Source: Clostridiales bacterium oral taxon 876 str. F0540
Lineage (GTDB): Bacteria > Bacillota > Clostridia > Clostridiales > Clostridiaceae
NCBI GenBank assembly: GCA_000466585.1
Contig: KE993508.1
Location: 208,811 to 272,810, forward strand
Reading direction: 5' to 3'
Length of the DNA: 64,000 nucleotides
Within the stretch, counting starts at the first letter, position 1, and each line of letters opens with the position of its first letter. The notes beneath the pieces were generated by a model. The model was not told the DNA's origin, did no database searches, and worked only from the letters and a program-made list of their open reading frames with translations. The position numbers were made by a program, and so were the translations under genes. Positions 63,717 to 64,000 of the stretch are shown here, in pieces.

Positions 63717-64000
63717 TTAAACATGAAGTTCATCGAACTCATTTTCAATATAATGCTCTGCATTAGTAGCTGCTATCGCTCCATCTGCAGCAGCAGTTAT
63801 AACTTGTCTTAAGGATTTCTGTCTAACATCACCGGCAGCAAATACTCCTGGTACATCTGTTCTCATTTCTTCATCTGTTAATATATAACCTGCTTCATCC
63901 AGCTTTATTTTGCCTTTAAATAATTCTGATATTGGAAGGTATCCAACGAATACAAAGCATCCATCAACTTTAAGGTCACTTACTTCTCCTGTCTTTACAT
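63717..64000 (-). CDS. trxB: Thioredoxin reductase, C-terminal part (runs off the window)
   Basis: The last 94 residues of an NADPH- or ferredoxin-type thioredoxin reductase. The FAD-binding C-terminal motif TDVPGVFAAGDVRQKSLRQVITAAADGAIAA is intact. The 5' part with the redox CxxC lies beyond position 64000. It is the upstream member of the glycine reductase operon and supplies electrons to trxA and so to GrdA. Confidence 0.92.
   Translation of the reverse strand, partial: VKTGEVSDLKVDGCFVFVGYLPISELFKGKIKLDEAGYILTDEEMRTDVPGVFAAGDVRQKSLRQVITAAADGAIAATNAEHYIENEFDELHV

Overview
The window is AT-rich, low-GC DNA from a strictly anaerobic Firmicute, almost certainly a Clostridium of cluster I. 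The evidence is the selenoprotein glycine reductase operon, the [FeFe]-hydrogenase maturases, NfnAB, the CggR-led glycolytic operon and strong AGGAGG ribosome binding sites. The (R,R)-butanediol dehydrogenase and the isopropanol-type alcohol dehydrogenase resemble those of solventogenic and acetogenic clostridia. This is judged from sequence recognition only; no search was run. Most genes lie on the minus strand.

Layout. (1) 1-19.7 kb is ordinary chromosome with short transcription units: a small conserved protein, an HtrA lipoprotein, TtcA-like, a Suv3-like RNA helicase, RecQ, a SIMPL protein, EamA and MFS transporters, an unidentified multi-pass membrane protein, a second adenylate kinase, IspH, a Met/Pro/Gln-rich 13-residue repeat protein, an orphan histidine kinase followed by a TPR protein, and an OPT transporter overlapping a PqqD-fold protein. 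(2) 19.87-35.1 kb is an accessory metabolic region. It holds a 58-residue peptide gene; gntR-deoC and a secondary alcohol dehydrogenase; nfnAB; bdh with its sigma-54 activator; and a flavin-based fumarate/acrylate-type reductase with its FMN reductase, LysR regulator and ApbE. Three directly repeated copies of an ssrA-3'-end-plus-terminator sequence separate these blocks, and the real ssrA (tmRNA) closes the region. (3) 35.1-52 kb is core: ssrA, smpB, hydF-hydG-hydE-TM1266, rnr, secG, eno, gpmI, tpiA, pgk, gap, cggR, rpoN. (4) 52-57 kb is a BmpA-type nucleoside ABC importer. (5) 57-64 kb is the glycine reductase operon trxB-trxA-grdE-grdA-grdB-grdC-grdD, read leftwards, with two in-frame UGA selenocysteine codons that split grdA and grdB in a naive ORF call.

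How it fits together. Glycolysis and glycine reduction supply ATP and consume reductant. NfnAB links NADH, ferredoxin and NADPH; HydEFG build the hydrogenase H-cluster; the alcohol and butanediol dehydrogenases and the soluble flavin reductase are electron sinks. RpoN is encoded here, and a matching -24/-12 promoter with three upstream activator sites lies between the AcoR-like activator and bdh.

The most interesting signals are the tandem ssrA-end repeats bounding accessory blocks, the complete sigma-54 circuit at bdh, a probable AUU start codon in deoC, a CggR operator, a structured leader before the hydrogenase-maturation operon, and the OPT/PqqD/small-peptide neighbourhood, which could be an undescribed peptide system.
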